A stretch of 64,000 nucleotides of DNA from Vibrio sinensis. GTDB taxonomy: Bacteria; Pseudomonadota; Gammaproteobacteria; Enterobacterales; Vibrionaceae. The position numbers and the translations under genes were made by a program. The stretch is taken from positions 1 to 64,000 of the forward strand of contig NZ_QVMU01000026.1 of NCBI RefSeq assembly GCF_003605645.1, read 5' to 3'. Below the pieces are notes generated by a model. The model did no database searches. It was not told where the DNA came from and saw nothing but the letters and a program-made list of their open reading frames with translations. Of this stretch, positions 12,549 through 24,473 are shown piece after piece (the first letter of the stretch is position 1; each line of letters starts with the position of its first letter).

Positions 12549-13415
12549 TTAAACCGCTGCGGCACCAGAAACAATTTCAGAAAGTTCTTGTGTAATAGCT
12601 GCTTGACGCGCTTTGTTATACACAAGTTCCAAATCATCAATAATGTCGCCAGCATTGTCAGTTGCAGCTTTCATTGCAATCATTCGTGCCGCTTGCTCAC
12701 AGGCAAGGTTCTCAACCACACCTTGATACACTTGAGATTCAACATAGCGAATCAATAAGGTATCTAATAGTGGTTTCGGCTCGGGCTCATAAATATAATC
12801 CCAAGAATGAGCGCGCTGAACTTCTTCGCTATCCGATTTTGGCAAAGGTAGTAATTGATCGATCGTTGGTTCTTGAACCATAGTATTTTCAAACTTGTTG
12901 AATACTACGTACAGACGATCTAATTCGCCTTCATCATATTTCTTTAGCATCACGCCTACAGAGCCGATTAGATCTTCAAGGCTTGGGCGATCGCCTAAAC
13001 CAGAAACCTGCGCAGCTACTTTAGCGCCACTGTTATTGAAAAATGCTGTCGCTTTTGAACCGACTACAGCCAGTTCAACATCAGCACCTTTCTCTGACCA
13101 ATCTCGCATGTCATTCATGGCTTTTTTGAACAAGTTAATGTTCAAACCACCACACAAACCGCGATCTGTAGAAATAATGATATAACCAACACGTTTGGCT
13201 TCACGCTCCTCTAGGTACGGATGTTTGTACTCTAGGTTTGCATTAGCCAAATGACCGATCACTTTACGCATTGTTTCAGCATACGGACGAGAAGCTTCCA
13301 TCGCATCTTGCGAGCGACGCATTTTTGAAGCTGCTACCATTTCCATTGCTTTCGTGATCTTTTGAGTGCTTTTAACACTCCCGATCTTATTACGAATCTC
13401 TTTTGCGCCGGCCAT
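12549..13415 (-). CDS. atpG: F1Fo ATP synthase gamma subunit AtpG
   Basis: AtpG is the rotating central shaft of F1. The 288-residue protein has the N-terminal helix [20 protein letters not shown] and the matching C-terminal helix [20 protein letters not shown], which form the coiled-coil rotor. It also has the conserved [11 protein letters not shown] segment near residue 83. It sits between atpA (42-bp gap) and atpD (36-bp gap). Confidence 0.97.
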   Translation of the reverse strand: MAGAKEIRNKIGSVKSTQKITKAMEMVAASKMRRSQDAMEASRPYAETMRKVIGHLANANLEYKHPYLEEREAKRVGYIIISTDRGLCGGLNINLFKKAMNDMRDWSEKGADVELAVVGSKATAFFNNSGAKVAAQVSGLGDRPSLEDLIGSVGVMLKKYDEGELDRLYVVFNKFENTMVQEPTIDQLLPLPKSDSEEVQRAHSWDYIYEPEPKPLLDTLLIRYVESQVYQGVVENLACEQAARMIAMKAATDNAGDIIDDLELVYNKARQAAITQELSEIVSGAAAV

Positions 13416-13457
13416 CGTTACTCTCCGTTAGTGGGTGACCCTAAGGCCACCAACCAA

Positions 13458-14999
13458 TTACCAGGTCTGGGTTGCTTTGAAATCATCAACCAGCTTTGTT
13501 AGCTGAGCTTCGATGTCATCGTTGTATGCACCCGTAGCGTTGATATCTTTTACGAAATCAGCGTATTGACCATGAGCGTACGACAGTAGTGATGCTTCAA
13601 AATCTAACAGTTTGTTAAGTTCAACATCTGCTAAATAACCACGTTCTGCCGCGAAGATAACTAGTGCTTGGTCAAATACAGACATTGGAGCATATTGTTT
13701 CTGCTTCATTAGTTCTGTAACTTTTTGACCATGGTCTAGCTGCTTCTTAGTCGCATCATCAAGATCAGATGAGAACTGAGCAAATGCCGCAAGTTCACGA
13801 TACTGTGCTAGTGCTGTACGGATACCGCCAGATAGCTTTTTGATGATTTTCGTTTGCGCAGCACCACCTACACGAGAAACTGAGATACCTGGGTCAACAG
13901 CAGGACGAACACCCGCATTGAATAGCTCAGTTTGTAGGAAGATCTGACCATCGGTAATCGAGATTACGTTAGTCGGTACGAATGCGGATACGTCACCAGC
14001 TTGCGTTTCAATGATCGGAAGAGCGGTCAAAGAACCAGTCTTACCTTTCACTTCACCATTAGTGAATTTTTCTACGTATGCTTCGCTTACACGAGCTGCA
14101 CGCTCTAGAAGACGAGAGTGGAGGTAGAAAACATCACCAGGGAATGCTTCACGACCCGGTGGACGTTTTAGTAGTAGAGAGATCTGACGATACGCTACCG
14201 CTTGCTTAGACAAATCATCATAAATGATCAATGCATCTTCGCCACGGTCACGGAAGTATTCACCCATCGCACAACCTGAGTACGGTGCAAGATATTGCAA
14301 CGCAGCAGATTCAGAAGCAGAAGCAACAACAACAACGGTATTCGCCAGTGCGCCGTGCTCTTCTAGTTTGCGAACCACGTTAGCAATAGTCGATGCTTTT
14401 TGACCGATAGCTACGTAGATAGAGAAAATACCAGAATCTTTCTGGTTAATGATTGCATCGATCGCCATCGCTGTTTTACCAGTCTGACGGTCACCGATGA
14501 TTAGCTCACGCTGACCACGGCCGATTGGAATCATTGAGTCAACTGACTTATAGCCAGTTTGTACTGGTTGGTCTACCGATTTACGATCGATTACACCAGG
14601 TGCAATCACTTCTACAGGAGAAGTTAGTTTTGCATCGATAGGACCTTTACCATCAATAGGCTCACCAAGTGTGTTTACAACACGACCTAGCATTTCTGGG
14701 CCTACTGGTACTTCTAGGATACGACCAGTACCAATTACTTTCATGCCTTCTTGTAAGTCAGCATATGGGCCCATTACAACCGCACCAACCGAGTCACGCT
14801 CAAGGTTAAGTGCTAGTGCATAACGGCCATTCGGTAATTCGATCATTTCACCTTGCATCACGTCCGCTAGGCCGTGAATGCGGATGATACCATCGCTTAC
14901 CGATACGATCGTACCTTCGTTACGAGCTTCACTAACAACGTTGAAAGATTCAATACGTTGTTTGATTAGATCGCTTATTTCAGTGGAATTAAGTTGCAT
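13458..14999 (-). CDS. atpA: F1Fo ATP synthase alpha subunit AtpA
   Basis: AtpA is the non-catalytic nucleotide-binding subunit of F1. I chose the ATG at 14999, giving 513 residues beginning [16 protein letters not shown], the same length as E. coli AtpA. A longer frame to 15029 would overlap the end of atpH. The P-loop GDRQTGKT (about 169-176), the Walker B region [11 protein letters not shown], and VGGAAQTK with the arginine-finger region downstream are present. Confidence 0.98.
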   Translation of the reverse strand: MQLNSTEISDLIKQRIESFNVVSEARNEGTIVSVSDGIIRIHGLADVMQGEMIELPNGRYALALNLERDSVGAVVMGPYADLQEGMKVIGTGRILEVPVGPEMLGRVVNTLGEPIDGKGPIDAKLTSPVEVIAPGVIDRKSVDQPVQTGYKSVDSMIPIGRGQRELIIGDRQTGKTAMAIDAIINQKDSGIFSIYVAIGQKASTIANVVRKLEEHGALANTVVVVASASESAALQYLAPYSGCAMGEYFRDRGEDALIIYDDLSKQAVAYRQISLLLKRPPGREAFPGDVFYLHSRLLERAARVSEAYVEKFTNGEVKGKTGSLTALPIIETQAGDVSAFVPTNVISITDGQIFLQTELFNAGVRPAVDPGISVSRVGGAAQTKIIKKLSGGIRTALAQYRELAAFAQFSSDLDDATKKQLDHGQKVTELMKQKQYAPMSVFDQALVIFAAERGYLADVELNKLLDFEASLLSYAHGQYADFVKDINATGAYNDDIEAQLTKLVDDFKATQTW

Positions 15000-15012
15000 G
15001 CTCCAATCCCCA

Positions 15013-15546
15013 TTAAGACTGCAAGGCATCGCTCAGGCGGTTCAAACGACCACGCGCTGAGTTATCGATGACTAGGTCTCCGGCTCGAATAATAACCCCA
15101 CCAAGTAGGGTCTCATCTACACTGCAATTCAGCTGAACATTACGCTCAAGACGCTGCTCAAGTTTGCTGCTGATTTCTGTGCGTTGTTCTTTAGAAAGCT
15201 TAACGGCTGAAATAACTTCAACGTCAATCTTCTTCTCGTACTCTTGTTTAAGAGCGAGGAACTCAACACAAACTTCAGGAAGAGCCTTTAATCGGCCATT
15301 CTCAGCCATCACCTTAATCAGGTTTTGGCCAAACTCATCAAACTGTTCGCCACAAATCGCGATGAATATCTCAGACAATTGTTCAGCGGCAATAGAGCCA
15401 CCTAGTAAATTAGAAACATCTTCGTTTTTTGCGACTTCGGCAGCGAAAGTTAACATTTGACTCCATTGGTCTAATGTTCCTTTCTCAACCGAAAAATCAA
15501 ACGCTGCTTTAGCATAGGGGCGTGCGATTGTAGTCAAATCAGACAT
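15013..15546 (-). CDS. atpH: F1Fo ATP synthase delta subunit AtpH
   Basis: AtpH is the delta subunit that joins F1 to the peripheral b2 stalk. The 177-residue protein has the typical N-terminal [14 protein letters not shown] helix and the C-terminal signature [21 protein letters not shown]. It sits 15 bp after atpF and 13 bp before atpA, within the operon. Confidence 0.96.
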   Translation of the reverse strand: MSDLTTIARPYAKAAFDFSVEKGTLDQWSQMLTFAAEVAKNEDVSNLLGGSIAAEQLSEIFIAICGEQFDEFGQNLIKVMAENGRLKALPEVCVEFLALKQEYEKKIDVEVISAVKLSKEQRTEISSKLEQRLERNVQLNCSVDETLLGGVIIRAGDLVIDNSARGRLNRLSDALQS

Positions 15547-15561
15547 ATCCAGCCCCCCGCT

Positions 15562-16032
15562 CTAAAGTTTTGCAGTAATGTTGTCAAGAATATCTTTGTG
15601 CGTATCTTTATCGATCGTACGCTCAAGGATTTTCTCAGCACCAGCTACAGCCAGAGTAGCAACTTGTTTGCGCAGCTCATCACGTGCACGATTACGCTCG
15701 GCTTCAATTTCCGCTTCCGCTTGCGCAAGAATGTTCTGGCGTTCTGCCTGAGCTTCTTCGCGAGCTTCATCAAGAATTTGAGCTTTACGTTTATTCGCTT
15801 GCTCGATGACCTCAGTTGCTGTGCGCTTCGCTTCTTTCATTTGGTCAGAAGCGTTGGCTTGTGCTAGATCCAAGTCTTTTGCAGCGCGCTCGGCAGCTTG
15901 CAAACCGTCAGCAATTTTCTTCTGACGTTCTTCAATCGCTTGCATCAATGGTGGCCATACATACTTCATGCAGAACCACACAAATAGTGCGAACGAAATT
16001 GCTTGACCTAGCAGAGTTGCGTTCATATTCAC
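15562..16032 (-). CDS. atpF: F1Fo ATP synthase b subunit AtpF
   Basis: AtpF is the b subunit of the peripheral stator stalk. The 156-residue protein has one N-terminal membrane helix (about 1-28, beginning [20 protein letters not shown]). A long charged helix rich in Ala, Glu, Lys and Arg follows and forms the dimeric coiled coil. The length equals that of E. coli AtpF. It lies 54 bp after atpE. Confidence 0.97.
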   Translation of the reverse strand: MNMNATLLGQAISFALFVWFCMKYVWPPLMQAIEERQKKIADGLQAAERAAKDLDLAQANASDQMKEAKRTATEVIEQANKRKAQILDEAREEAQAERQNILAQAEAEIEAERNRARDELRKQVATLAVAGAEKILERTIDKDTHKDILDNITAKL

Positions 16033-16086
16033 AACAGCTACCCCTTTTTAGAATCAACTACAAAAATACAATTAACCGAGTGTTAA

Positions 16087-16371
<285 letters not shown>

Positions 16372-16402
16372 TTATGTGCCCAAATAAAAAGCTTAAAAAA
16401 AA

Positions 16403-17218
<816 letters not shown>

Positions 17219-17223
17219 TCATC

Positions 17224-17613
17224 CTATTTTTTGTTGTTAATGAATAGCACTGGCGCAAAGATATTAATACCGAGAGCCAGCAAATAGGTTAGTTTTAGTG
17301 GAACAAGTTCCACTTGCATATACATGTAGGCCACGGAAAAAAGAACTACCGTGATGAGAATTTTCAATGTTTCACCTGTGTAAAATGAAGCCGCAATACG
17401 CTTTGCAGCGCGAGCTCCACTAAACATAAATGCACAACCTGAAAATACCGCGTTGGCTATTACACAAATACCACCGCCAATAAGTGCAGAAAATCCCCAT
17501 TCAGCATTAACGGCAATAGCCATTCCTGCTGCCATAAACGCAACCACGCTGGCTTGGATCATTAACAATTGCTTTGCAAGCTCTCGTCCTGGTCTAGCTA
17601 ACGCAGCTACCAT
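17224..17613 (-). CDS. atpI: ATP synthase accessory protein AtpI
   Basis: AtpI is the small membrane protein usually encoded first in atp operons. It is thought to help c-ring assembly and is not part of the final enzyme. The 129-residue protein has about four hydrophobic helices, as in the family. It is the first gene of atpIBEFHAGDC and is preceded by a good promoter at 17674-17701. Confidence 0.92.
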   Translation of the reverse strand: MVAALARPGRELAKQLLMIQASVVAFMAAGMAIAVNAEWGFSALIGGGICVIANAVFSGCAFMFSGARAAKRIAASFYTGETLKILITVVLFSVAYMYMQVELVPLKLTYLLALGINIFAPVLFINNKK

Positions 17614-17673
17614 GTATTCATACCTCTAGTAATATCCCAGCATTACTACCTTGACGCTGGGAAATTGCCGAAA

Positions 17674-17701
17674 ATTATACGGTGGCCCTAATTGATTGCA
17701 A
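17674..17701 (-). promoter_or_regulatory. Probable promoter of the atp operon
   Basis: The minus strand has -35 TTGCAA (17696-17701) and -10 TATAAT (17674-17679) with a 16-bp spacer. This is about 60 bp before the atpI start. Confidence 0.75.
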
Positions 17702-17776
17702 TTAAAACCCCAGAAAAAGTTGCATTTTTGTTTACAAACCGACAACTTTTGCACAAAAAAACAGTTTTTACATATA

Positions 17777-17790
17777 TTGATTGAGATCAA
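17777..17790. promoter_or_regulatory. Perfect FNR-type box upstream of the atp operon
   Basis: TTGATTGAGATCAA matches the FNR consensus TTGAT-N4-ATCAA at every fixed position. It lies between the parB stop and the atp promoter. Its centre is about 115 bp upstream of the start point predicted from the -10 box, farther than the usual -41.5 activator position. FNR is the oxygen-sensing Fe-S regulator. The match is seen; binding and effect are inferred. Confidence 0.6.
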
Positions 17791-17799
17791 ACATCTGAT

Positions 17800-18681
17800 T
17801 TAGCTATCGAGCTTAGCAATCAACTGCGCTAATTTATCAGAGTTATCAAGAGTAATAGTCAACTTTGACTTCCCTCCTTTAAATCTCACAATTGCCACTT
17901 CACCGCCAAGTCTTTCACTCAAATTTTGTGACATTTGTAGCGCATCAACATCTTCAGACTCGGTTTTTTTCTCAGTTTTAGGATGAAGTGCCTTTTTTAC
18001 CCATTGTTCAGTTTGACGTACAGTCATTTTTTTCTGAGCGACGATATTTGCCGCTTCTAACTGCTGTCCTCCAGTCAAAACTAATAATGCGCGAGCATGG
18101 CCCATTTCTAACTGCTTAGAAATAACCAATTCTTTAACATCCTGCTCCAATTGATTCAGGCGCAAAATGTTACTTACTGATGCCCGTGACTTCCCTATAA
18201 CGTCCGCGACTTGTTGATGAGTAAGAGTAAATTCATCCTGTAAACGTTCGAGTGCTTGAGCCTCTTCGATCACATTAAGATCTTCACGCTGGATATTTTC
18301 AATCAGCGCCATTGCGATCGCAGCACGATCATCCACTTTTTTGATCACGCAAGGAACTTGCTTTAAGCCTGCTTTACGCGCCGCACGCCAACGACGTTCG
18401 CCTGCAATTATCTCAAACTTATTAATATCAACCTGTCGAACCACGATTGGTTGAATAATACCTTGTGATTCGATTGACGCCGCCAGTTCTTCTAATGCTT
18501 CTTGAGCTATCTCTTTACGAGGTTGGTAAACCCCTGGTTGGAGGCTAGAAACATTCAACTCTGTTAGCTTACCTTCCGCAGATAACTCTTGAGTATGCAT
18601 TGCATTTTGCTGTCTTTCTCGCGCAAGAGAGCTAGTAGAAAGTAGAGCATCAAGCCCTTTACCTAAACCACGTTTAGACAT
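17800..18681 (-). CDS. parB: Chromosome partitioning protein ParB
   Basis: ParB is a CTPase clamp that loads at parS and spreads to form the origin segregation complex. The 293-residue protein starts SKRGLGKGLDALLS, the usual chromosomal ParB opening. Next come the catalytic N-terminal domain with GERRWRAARKAG (about 95-106) and the ENIQREDLN motif, the HTH with QQVADVIGKSRASVSNILRL, and a C-terminal dimer domain. It follows parA after a 24-bp gap. A parS-like site is inside recF at 33329. Confidence 0.96.
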   Translation of the reverse strand: MSKRGLGKGLDALLSTSSLARERQQNAMHTQELSAEGKLTELNVSSLQPGVYQPRKEIAQEALEELAASIESQGIIQPIVVRQVDINKFEIIAGERRWRAARKAGLKQVPCVIKKVDDRAAIAMALIENIQREDLNVIEEAQALERLQDEFTLTHQQVADVIGKSRASVSNILRLNQLEQDVKELVISKQLEMGHARALLVLTGGQQLEAANIVAQKKMTVRQTEQWVKKALHPKTEKKTESEDVDALQMSQNLSERLGGEVAIVRFKGGKSKLTITLDNSDKLAQLIAKLDS

Positions 18682-18705
18682 GCGACAGAATTCCTTTGGT
18701 TAGTT

Positions 18706-19479
18706 TTATGCAGGGATTTCTTCACGACGTAGCATTTCACCCGCCAAAGCCAAATAAGCTTTAGCGCCGGCAGAATACTTGTCGTAATACATAGCTGGCT
18801 TCCCATGACTTGGGGCTTCAGCTAAGCGAACATTGCGAGGGATAACAGTGCGGTACACTTTGCTGCCAAAGTGTTTTTTTAATTGATCTGAAACTTCATT
18901 AGAGAGCCGGTTTCGAGGGTCATACATGGTTCGCAACAACCCTTCGATTTTCAAATTTTCGTTCACTACAGCGGCTAACTTACTGATCGTATCCATTAAC
19001 GCGGTTAAACCTTCAAGTGCAAAATACTCACACTGCATTGGAACCAAAACCGAATCGGCTGCGGCCATTGCGTTGATTGTAAGGAGGTTTAAAGAAGGAG
19101 GACAATCAATAAAGATGAAATCATAGTTATCACGAATGGAGGTTAACGCATGCTTTAGACGCACTTCTCGAGCAAAAACTTCCATCAATTTTATTTCAGC
19201 GGCTGTTACGTCGCCATTTGCTGCAATTAGATCGTAGTGTCCGGTCGTTTTTCGAACAACAACTTCTTCAAATGGAACATCTTCAACAAGCAGCTCATAA
19301 GCTGTAGCGTCGACTTGATATTTGTCGACGCCACTAGCCATAGTCGCATTCCCTTGTGGGTCCAAGTCAATCACCAAAACTTTACGCTTTGTTGCTGCCA
19401 TAGATGCGGCTAGATTAATACAGGTTGTTGTTTTACCTACGCCGCCTTTCTGATTAGCAATAGCTACTATTTTTCCCAC
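18706..19479 (-). CDS. parA: Chromosome partitioning ATPase ParA (Soj)
   Basis: ParA is a deviant-Walker ATPase that binds DNA non-specifically and moves ParB-parS complexes. The 257-residue protein has the P-loop KGGVGKTTT (11-19) with the signature lysine, VIDLDPQGNA (about 37-46), and the Walker B segment FIFIDCPPSLN. It is followed by parB and preceded by rsmG, the usual mnmG-rsmG-parA-parB order next to oriC. Confidence 0.97.
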   Translation of the reverse strand: MGKIVAIANQKGGVGKTTTCINLAASMAATKRKVLVIDLDPQGNATMASGVDKYQVDATAYELLVEDVPFEEVVVRKTTGHYDLIAANGDVTAAEIKLMEVFAREVRLKHALTSIRDNYDFIFIDCPPSLNLLTINAMAAADSVLVPMQCEYFALEGLTALMDTISKLAAVVNENLKIEGLLRTMYDPRNRLSNEVSDQLKKHFGSKVYRTVIPRNVRLAEAPSHGKPAMYYDKYSAGAKAYLALAGEMLRREEIPA

Positions 19480-19494
19480 AAGTTGACCTCGCTT

Positions 19495-20127
19495 CTATTC
19501 CTTGCGCGATAAGACTACTAGATGACGCTCGCCTTCTAACTCGGGAACTTTCAAAGCTTTGATATCGGTCACACAACACCAATCAGGTAGCTGTTCAATC
19601 TCATTCTGTGGTAATTGTCCTTTCAGAGCCAAGAAACGTCCTGTTCCACTGATAGGAAGATGGTGACACCATTCCACCATATCGGTGATAGAAGCAAATG
19701 CTCGGCTTAGAACACCATCGAATTTTTCTTCCGGTTGGAAGTCTTCAACACGACTTTGAATCGGTGTTACGTTTCCAATCTTCAATTCATGGATAACTTG
19801 TTTGATAAAGCGGATACGCTTCCCAAGGCTATCCAACAAGAAAAATGTCTTACCTGGATTCATAATTGCTAATGGAATCCCTGGTAACCCAGGACCAGTA
19901 CCAACATCAATAAAACGTTCGCCTTGTAAGTAAGGGCTTACAACGATGCTATCAAGAATATGTTTTACCAACATTTCTTCAGGATCACGTACTGAAGTTA
20001 GGTTATAGGCTTTGTTCCATTTATTAAGTAACCCCACGTAACCAAGCAACTGCTCTCGTTGTAGTGGCGATACTTCTAAATCTGTTTGAGCAATCAGAAG
20101 ATCCAGTTTGCTTTCCAGTAAACTCAT
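19495..20127 (-). CDS. rsmG: 16S rRNA (guanine527-N7)-methyltransferase RsmG
   Basis: RsmG (GidB) methylates G527 of 16S rRNA; its loss gives low-level streptomycin resistance in several bacteria. The 210-residue protein has the SAM-binding segment [17 protein letters not shown] (about 66-82) and the typical N-terminal [15 protein letters not shown]. Its start codon overlaps the mnmG stop by one base (TAATG), indicating translational coupling. Confidence 0.97.
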   Translation of the reverse strand: MSLLESKLDLLIAQTDLEVSPLQREQLLGYVGLLNKWNKAYNLTSVRDPEEMLVKHILDSIVVSPYLQGERFIDVGTGPGLPGIPLAIMNPGKTFFLLDSLGKRIRFIKQVIHELKIGNVTPIQSRVEDFQPEEKFDGVLSRAFASITDMVEWCHHLPISGTGRFLALKGQLPQNEIEQLPDWCCVTDIKALKVPELEGERHLVVLSRKE

Positions 20128-22022
20128 TATGCTTCCTCACTCTTTTTTAGCATGCCGTGCTTTTTAAGGTGCACAAGTAAAATCGAAATAGCTGCAGGTG
20201 TAATACCTGAAATTCGAGATGCAATACCAATGCTTTCTGGTTTCGCATCATTTAATTTAAGAACAACTTCGTTCGACAAACCTTTTACGTCACTGTAATC
20301 AAGCTCAAGTGGTAACTTGGTGTTTTCATGACGAAGTGATTTTTCAACTTCATCTTGCTGACGCTTGATGTAGCCATCGTATTTAACTTGAATCTCTACT
20401 TGTTCAGCCGCTTGTTGATCTTCTAAAGCAGGGGCAAAGCTATCAAGTTGAGTTAACTGTGTATAAGTAATCTCTGGACGACGTAAAAGATCCTCACCAC
20501 TCGCTTCACGAGCCATCGGTGTTTTCAACAAAGCATTAAGTTGATCAATACCTGCTGAATTTGGGTTCATCCACGTTTCTTTTAGGCGCTGACGTTCAGT
20601 GGTAATACGTTCTACTTTTTCACTGAAACGAGCCCAACGAGCATCGTTGATAAGACCAAGTTCACGTGCTTTTTCCGTTAAACGTAAGTCAGCATTGTCT
20701 TCACGAAGCAATAGGCGATATTCCGCACGAGACGTAAACATACGGTAAGGTTCTTTAGTACCCATTGTCGACAAATCGTCAATCAGTACACCAACATACG
20801 CTTCATCACGGCGTGGGCTCCAACCCTCTTTGTCTTGACTAAACAAGCTAGCATTAAGACCGGCCATTAAACCTTGCGCTGCCGCTTCTTCATAACCTGT
20901 TGTGCCGTTGATTTGACCAGCAAAGAATAAACCACTGATAAATTTAGTTTCATAGGTATGCTTCAAATCACGAGGATCAAAGAAATCATATTCAATCGCA
21001 TAACCAGGACGAACGATATGTGCGTTCTCAAAACCTTTCATTGAACGAACAATTTGGATTTGAACGTCAAACGGCAAGCTGGTGGAAATACCATTAGGGT
21101 ACAATTCATGTGTTGTTAACCCTTCTGGCTCAATAAAAATCTGGTGGCTATTTTTATCGGCAAAACGCATCACTTTGTCTTCGATTGAAGGGCAGTAACG
21201 TGGACCGATACCTTCAATAATACCAGCGTACATCGGGCTACGATCTAAGTTGGCACGAATAACATCATGTGTTTTCTCATTGGTATGAGTAATAAAACAT
21301 GGAATTTGACGTGGGTGATGAGTACGAGAACCCATAAAAGAAAATACTGGTGTTGGGTTATCACCGTGTTGTTCTTCTAACACTGAAAAATCGACACTAC
21401 GTGCATCAATACGAGGTGGAGTACCTGTTTTTAGGCGATCCACTCGGAAAGGCATTTCACGAAGACGATCAGCTAATGCGATCGATGGAGGATCGCCTGC
21501 GCGTCCACCTGCGCTATTTTCTAGGCCGATGTGAATCTTGCCACCAAGGAACGTCCCAACTGTCAATACAACGGCTTTGGCGCGGAATTTGAGACCCATT
21601 TGAGTCACAACACCCATCACTTGATCGTTTTCAACGATCAAATCATCTACCGACTGTTGGAATAGCGTTAAGTTTTCAGTGTTCTCTAACGTGTTACGAA
21701 CATAAGCTTTGTACAGAGCGCGGTCTGCCTGAGCGCGAGTTGCGCGAACAGCAGGACCCTTTGATGCATTTAATGTTCTAAATTGAATACCAGCATGATC
21801 AATGGCTTGAGCCATTAAGCCACCCATAGCATCCACTTCTTTTACTAAATGCCCTTTACCGATACCACCAATAGCTGGGTTGCAAGACATTTGGCCAAGA
21901 GTGTCGATATTATGAGTTAGTAACAGGGTTTTTTGTCCTGTACGAGCTGATGCGAGTGCGGCTTCCGTTCCTGCGTGACCGCCACCGACTACGATGACGT
22001 CAAAATTTTCGTGATAAAGCAT
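20127..22022 (-). CDS. mnmG: tRNA modification enzyme MnmG (GidA)
   Basis: MnmG acts with MnmE to install the cmnm5 group on U34 of certain tRNAs. I chose the ATG at 22022, giving 631 residues starting [18 protein letters not shown], close to E. coli (629); an upstream extension to 22124 enters the origin. The FAD loop [13 protein letters not shown] (about 12-24), [13 protein letters not shown], and TGTPPRID are present, as is the C-terminal MnmE-binding helical region. It flanks oriC on the left, as in E. coli and Vibrio. Confidence 0.97.
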   Translation of the reverse strand: MLYHENFDVIVVGGGHAGTEAALASARTGQKTLLLTHNIDTLGQMSCNPAIGGIGKGHLVKEVDAMGGLMAQAIDHAGIQFRTLNASKGPAVRATRAQADRALYKAYVRNTLENTENLTLFQQSVDDLIVENDQVMGVVTQMGLKFRAKAVVLTVGTFLGGKIHIGLENSAGGRAGDPPSIALADRLREMPFRVDRLKTGTPPRIDARSVDFSVLEEQHGDNPTPVFSFMGSRTHHPRQIPCFITHTNEKTHDVIRANLDRSPMYAGIIEGIGPRYCPSIEDKVMRFADKNSHQIFIEPEGLTTHELYPNGISTSLPFDVQIQIVRSMKGFENAHIVRPGYAIEYDFFDPRDLKHTYETKFISGLFFAGQINGTTGYEEAAAQGLMAGLNASLFSQDKEGWSPRRDEAYVGVLIDDLSTMGTKEPYRMFTSRAEYRLLLREDNADLRLTEKARELGLINDARWARFSEKVERITTERQRLKETWMNPNSAGIDQLNALLKTPMAREASGEDLLRRPEITYTQLTQLDSFAPALEDQQAAEQVEIQVKYDGYIKRQQDEVEKSLRHENTKLPLELDYSDVKGLSNEVVLKLNDAKPESIGIASRISGITPAAISILLVHLKKHGMLKKSEEA

Positions 22023-22109
22023 GAACTGACCTCTGGTATTCAAGAGAGATAGGATAGAGAAAAAGGAGCCATATTCTACCTGCTTTCTGGTGGAGAGAGA
22101 ATCGCTTTT

Positions 22110-22460
22110 AAGTTTTTTAAACAAAAGGCTTAAGAAGCTTATAGATATTAGATCTTTATATATGATCTTTTATTAGATCTATTATTAGGATCGACGATCT
22201 CTGTGGATAAGTGAGAAATGATCAACAAGATCATGGATCTTCTTACGATCATATCATGTGATCTTGCGTTGATCAGTCTGAGGATTAGCTGGGATCAAAA
22301 CGGCTACTTATGCACAGGTGCTTTGGGGTTGAAAAGTTATACTTTGGATAACTATAGCTTAATAACCGGATATCTCATTATTTATCCACAGATGGATTGG
22401 GTGATAATTGAGCGACTTTTAAGTTTTTGATGTGTTAGTTATACACAATGATGGGTATTC
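22110..22460. other. oriC: Chromosomal replication origin oriC
   Basis: This is the mnmG-mioC gap, the standard gammaproteobacterial origin position. An AT-rich stretch (22110-22190) holds three GATCT-led 13-mers at 22151, 22164 and 22176, like the E. coli unwinding repeats. Twelve GATC Dam/SeqA sites fall within 22151-22296, when fewer than one is expected by chance. DnaA boxes are at 22202-22210 (minus, perfect), 22308-22316 (TTATGCACA), 22343-22351 (minus, one mismatch), 22382-22390 (perfect TTATCCACA) and 22439-22447 (TTATACACA). The call is firm from structure plus context. Confidence 0.95.
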
Positions 22461-22509
22461 GAGGGGAAGAGGAGAGTGCAGTGATCAATATTTTGACCAC
22501 TGCTGAGAG

Positions 22510-22944
22510 CTAGAAATGAGTAATATGTTCCAATAACCACTCTTCAGCGGCATCTTCAGGGACACCACTTTGCAGTATATCGATAGTGAAACAGTCAGAA
22601 ATGGCACGACCGCCAATATCTTCTAGTAGTTGATGAGCATGTTTTCCTGCTGCACAGAAGGTGTCATAGCTAGAATCACCAATGCCTATCACAGCAAATT
22701 GAACGTTATTCATACGAGGTGGTGTATTTTGTAACGTCTCAATGAACGATTTAATGTTATCTGGGTAATCACCAGCACCATGAGTGGAGGTAATGACTAA
22801 CCAAGTTCCATCAGCTTCGATTTCTTCAAGAGAGGGATGGTTATGAATTTTTGTGGTGTGGCCTTTCTCAACCAACAAGTCACTAAGGTGGTCACCGACG
22901 TATTCAGCGCCACCTAATGTACTGCCAGTAATAATGTGGATCAT
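22510..22944 (-). CDS. mioC: FMN-binding protein MioC
   Basis: MioC is a 144-residue short flavodoxin located beside oriC; in E. coli it has been linked to biotin synthase activity and its transcription runs through the origin. The FMN phosphate loop is [14 protein letters not shown] (about 7-20). [11 protein letters not shown] (about 53-63) and [12 protein letters not shown] supply the other loops. A CTATAAGGA ribosome-binding region precedes the ATG. Transcription is towards oriC. Confidence 0.93.
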   Translation of the reverse strand: MIHIITGSTLGGAEYVGDHLSDLLVEKGHTTKIHNHPSLEEIEADGTWLVITSTHGAGDYPDNIKSFIETLQNTPPRMNNVQFAVIGIGDSSYDTFCAAGKHAHQLLEDIGGRAISDCFTIDILQSGVPEDAAEEWLLEHITHF

Positions 22945-22993
22945 GCTTATTCCTTATAGTCAAAACGCGGCTATATATGCCGCGTTTATTCGA

Positions 22994-24355
22994 TTATTTG
23001 CCGATGCAGAAAGACGAGAAGATCCGTCCAAGAAGATCGTCTGAGCTGAACTCTCCGGTGATCTCATTGAGATGCTGCTGTGCTATGCGCAACTCTTCAG
23101 CTAATATCTCTCCAGCCATATAACCTTCGAGTTGTTGTTGGCCTATATCAAGGTGATTCGCTGCTTTCTCTAACGCTTCTAGGTGTCGACGACGTGCCAT
23201 AAATCCACCTTCATGCCCGCCAGCAAAGCCCATACACTCTTTAAGGTGGGTACGTAGCGCATCAACGCCTTGGCCTGTTTTTGCCGATAGACGGATTAAT
23301 GTTGGTGAATTAACGTGGCAAATCCCGAGATCTTCACCGGTTTGATCGGCTTTATTGCGGATCACAGTCATTCCCATGCTATCAGGAAGACGATCAACAA
23401 AATCAGGCCAAATTTCTATTGGATCGGTTGCATCGGTCGTTGTTCCATCAACCATAAATAATACGCGATCGGCCTGTTTTATTTCATCCCAAGCTCGTTC
23501 AATACCAATTTTTTCTACTTCGTCAGACGCTTCACGTAGGCCTGCTGTATCAATAATGTGTAACGGCATACCATCAATATGGATATGTTCACGTAAAACA
23601 TCCCGTGTTGTGCCAGCAATATCAGTCACAATCGCGGATTCTTTGCCTGACAATGCATTCAGTAGGCTCGATTTACCCGCGTTAGGGCGCCCAGCGATTA
23701 CCACTTTCATACCTTCGCGCATAATCGCGCCTTGGTTTGCTTCTTGGCGTACTGCTGCTAGGTTATCGATAATCGCTTGTAAGTCGGCAGAAACCTTTCC
23801 ATCAGCTAGAAAATCAATTTCCTCTTCAGGGAAGTCTATGGCTGCTTCTACGTAGATTCGTAGATAGATTAGTGAATCAACAAGAGTATTGATTCGTTGT
23901 GAGAACGCGCCTTGTAGTGATTGTAACGCCGATTTTGCAGCTTCTTCAGAACTGGCATCGATTAAATCAGCGATCGCTTCTGCTTGCGCTAAGTCGAGCT
24001 TGTCATTTAAGAAAGCACGTTCTGAAAACTCACCTGGTCGAGCTGTACGAATGCCAGGTATCTGAAGAATGCGCTTAATTAGCATGTCCATTACTACTGG
24101 GCCACCATGACCTTGTAGTTCAAGTACATCTTCACCAGTGAAAGAATGAGGGTTTGGGAAGAAGAGAGCGATACCTTGGTCTAGCTGAGAGCCCTCTTGA
24201 TTGGTAAAGGGTAGGTACTCAGCATAACGAGGGCGTAGGGTCTTGCCTGTCACTTCCAGCGCGACCTGGGCGGCTTGAGGACCGGATACTCGGATAATTC
24301 CCACACCACCACGACCGGGTGCAGTTGCTTGGGCGACAATGGTATCTGTAGTCAT
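22994..24355 (-). CDS. mnmE: tRNA modification GTPase MnmE (TrmE)
   Basis: MnmE is the GTPase partner of MnmG in tRNA U34 modification. I chose the ATG at 24355, giving 453 residues starting [17 protein letters not shown] (E. coli 454). It has an N-terminal tetrahydrofolate-binding domain, a G domain with P-loop GRPNAGKSS (about 221-229), DIAGTTRD switch and DTAGLR, and the C-terminal FCIGK with the functionally required cysteine. The chain is intact. Confidence 0.97.
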   Translation of the reverse strand: MTTDTIVAQATAPGRGGVGIIRVSGPQAAQVALEVTGKTLRPRYAEYLPFTNQEGSQLDQGIALFFPNPHSFTGEDVLELQGHGGPVVMDMLIKRILQIPGIRTARPGEFSERAFLNDKLDLAQAEAIADLIDASSEEAAKSALQSLQGAFSQRINTLVDSLIYLRIYVEAAIDFPEEEIDFLADGKVSADLQAIIDNLAAVRQEANQGAIMREGMKVVIAGRPNAGKSSLLNALSGKESAIVTDIAGTTRDVLREHIHIDGMPLHIIDTAGLREASDEVEKIGIERAWDEIKQADRVLFMVDGTTTDATDPIEIWPDFVDRLPDSMGMTVIRNKADQTGEDLGICHVNSPTLIRLSAKTGQGVDALRTHLKECMGFAGGHEGGFMARRRHLEALEKAANHLDIGQQQLEGYMAGEILAEELRIAQQHLNEITGEFSSDDLLGRIFSSFCIGK

Positions 24356-24429
24356 AATCGTGCCTGTTCTATTTGTTCTCGTTGGAACATCGGTCAATAA
24401 GAGATTAGCTGAATTGTAATCAGCTCAAA

Positions 24430-24462
24430 TAAAAAAGGCGACCTTTTGGCCGCCTTTTAAGG
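24430..24462 (-). terminator. Terminator of the rpmH-rnpA-yidD-yidC cluster
   Basis: The hairpin arms AAAGGCGACC and GGCCGCCTTT pair with one mismatch around a TTTT loop. On the minus strand a T-rich tail follows. It lies directly after yidC. Confidence 0.82.
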
Positions 24463-24473
24463 GTTATTTCTAC

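Noticed and set aside
22023-22124. N-terminal extension of MnmG
   Set aside because: The extra 34 residues are absent from the family and come from origin sequence.
22218-22430. 70-codon frame inside oriC
   Set aside because: It runs through DnaA boxes and GATC clusters; coding use would conflict with origin function, and the translation is not protein-like.
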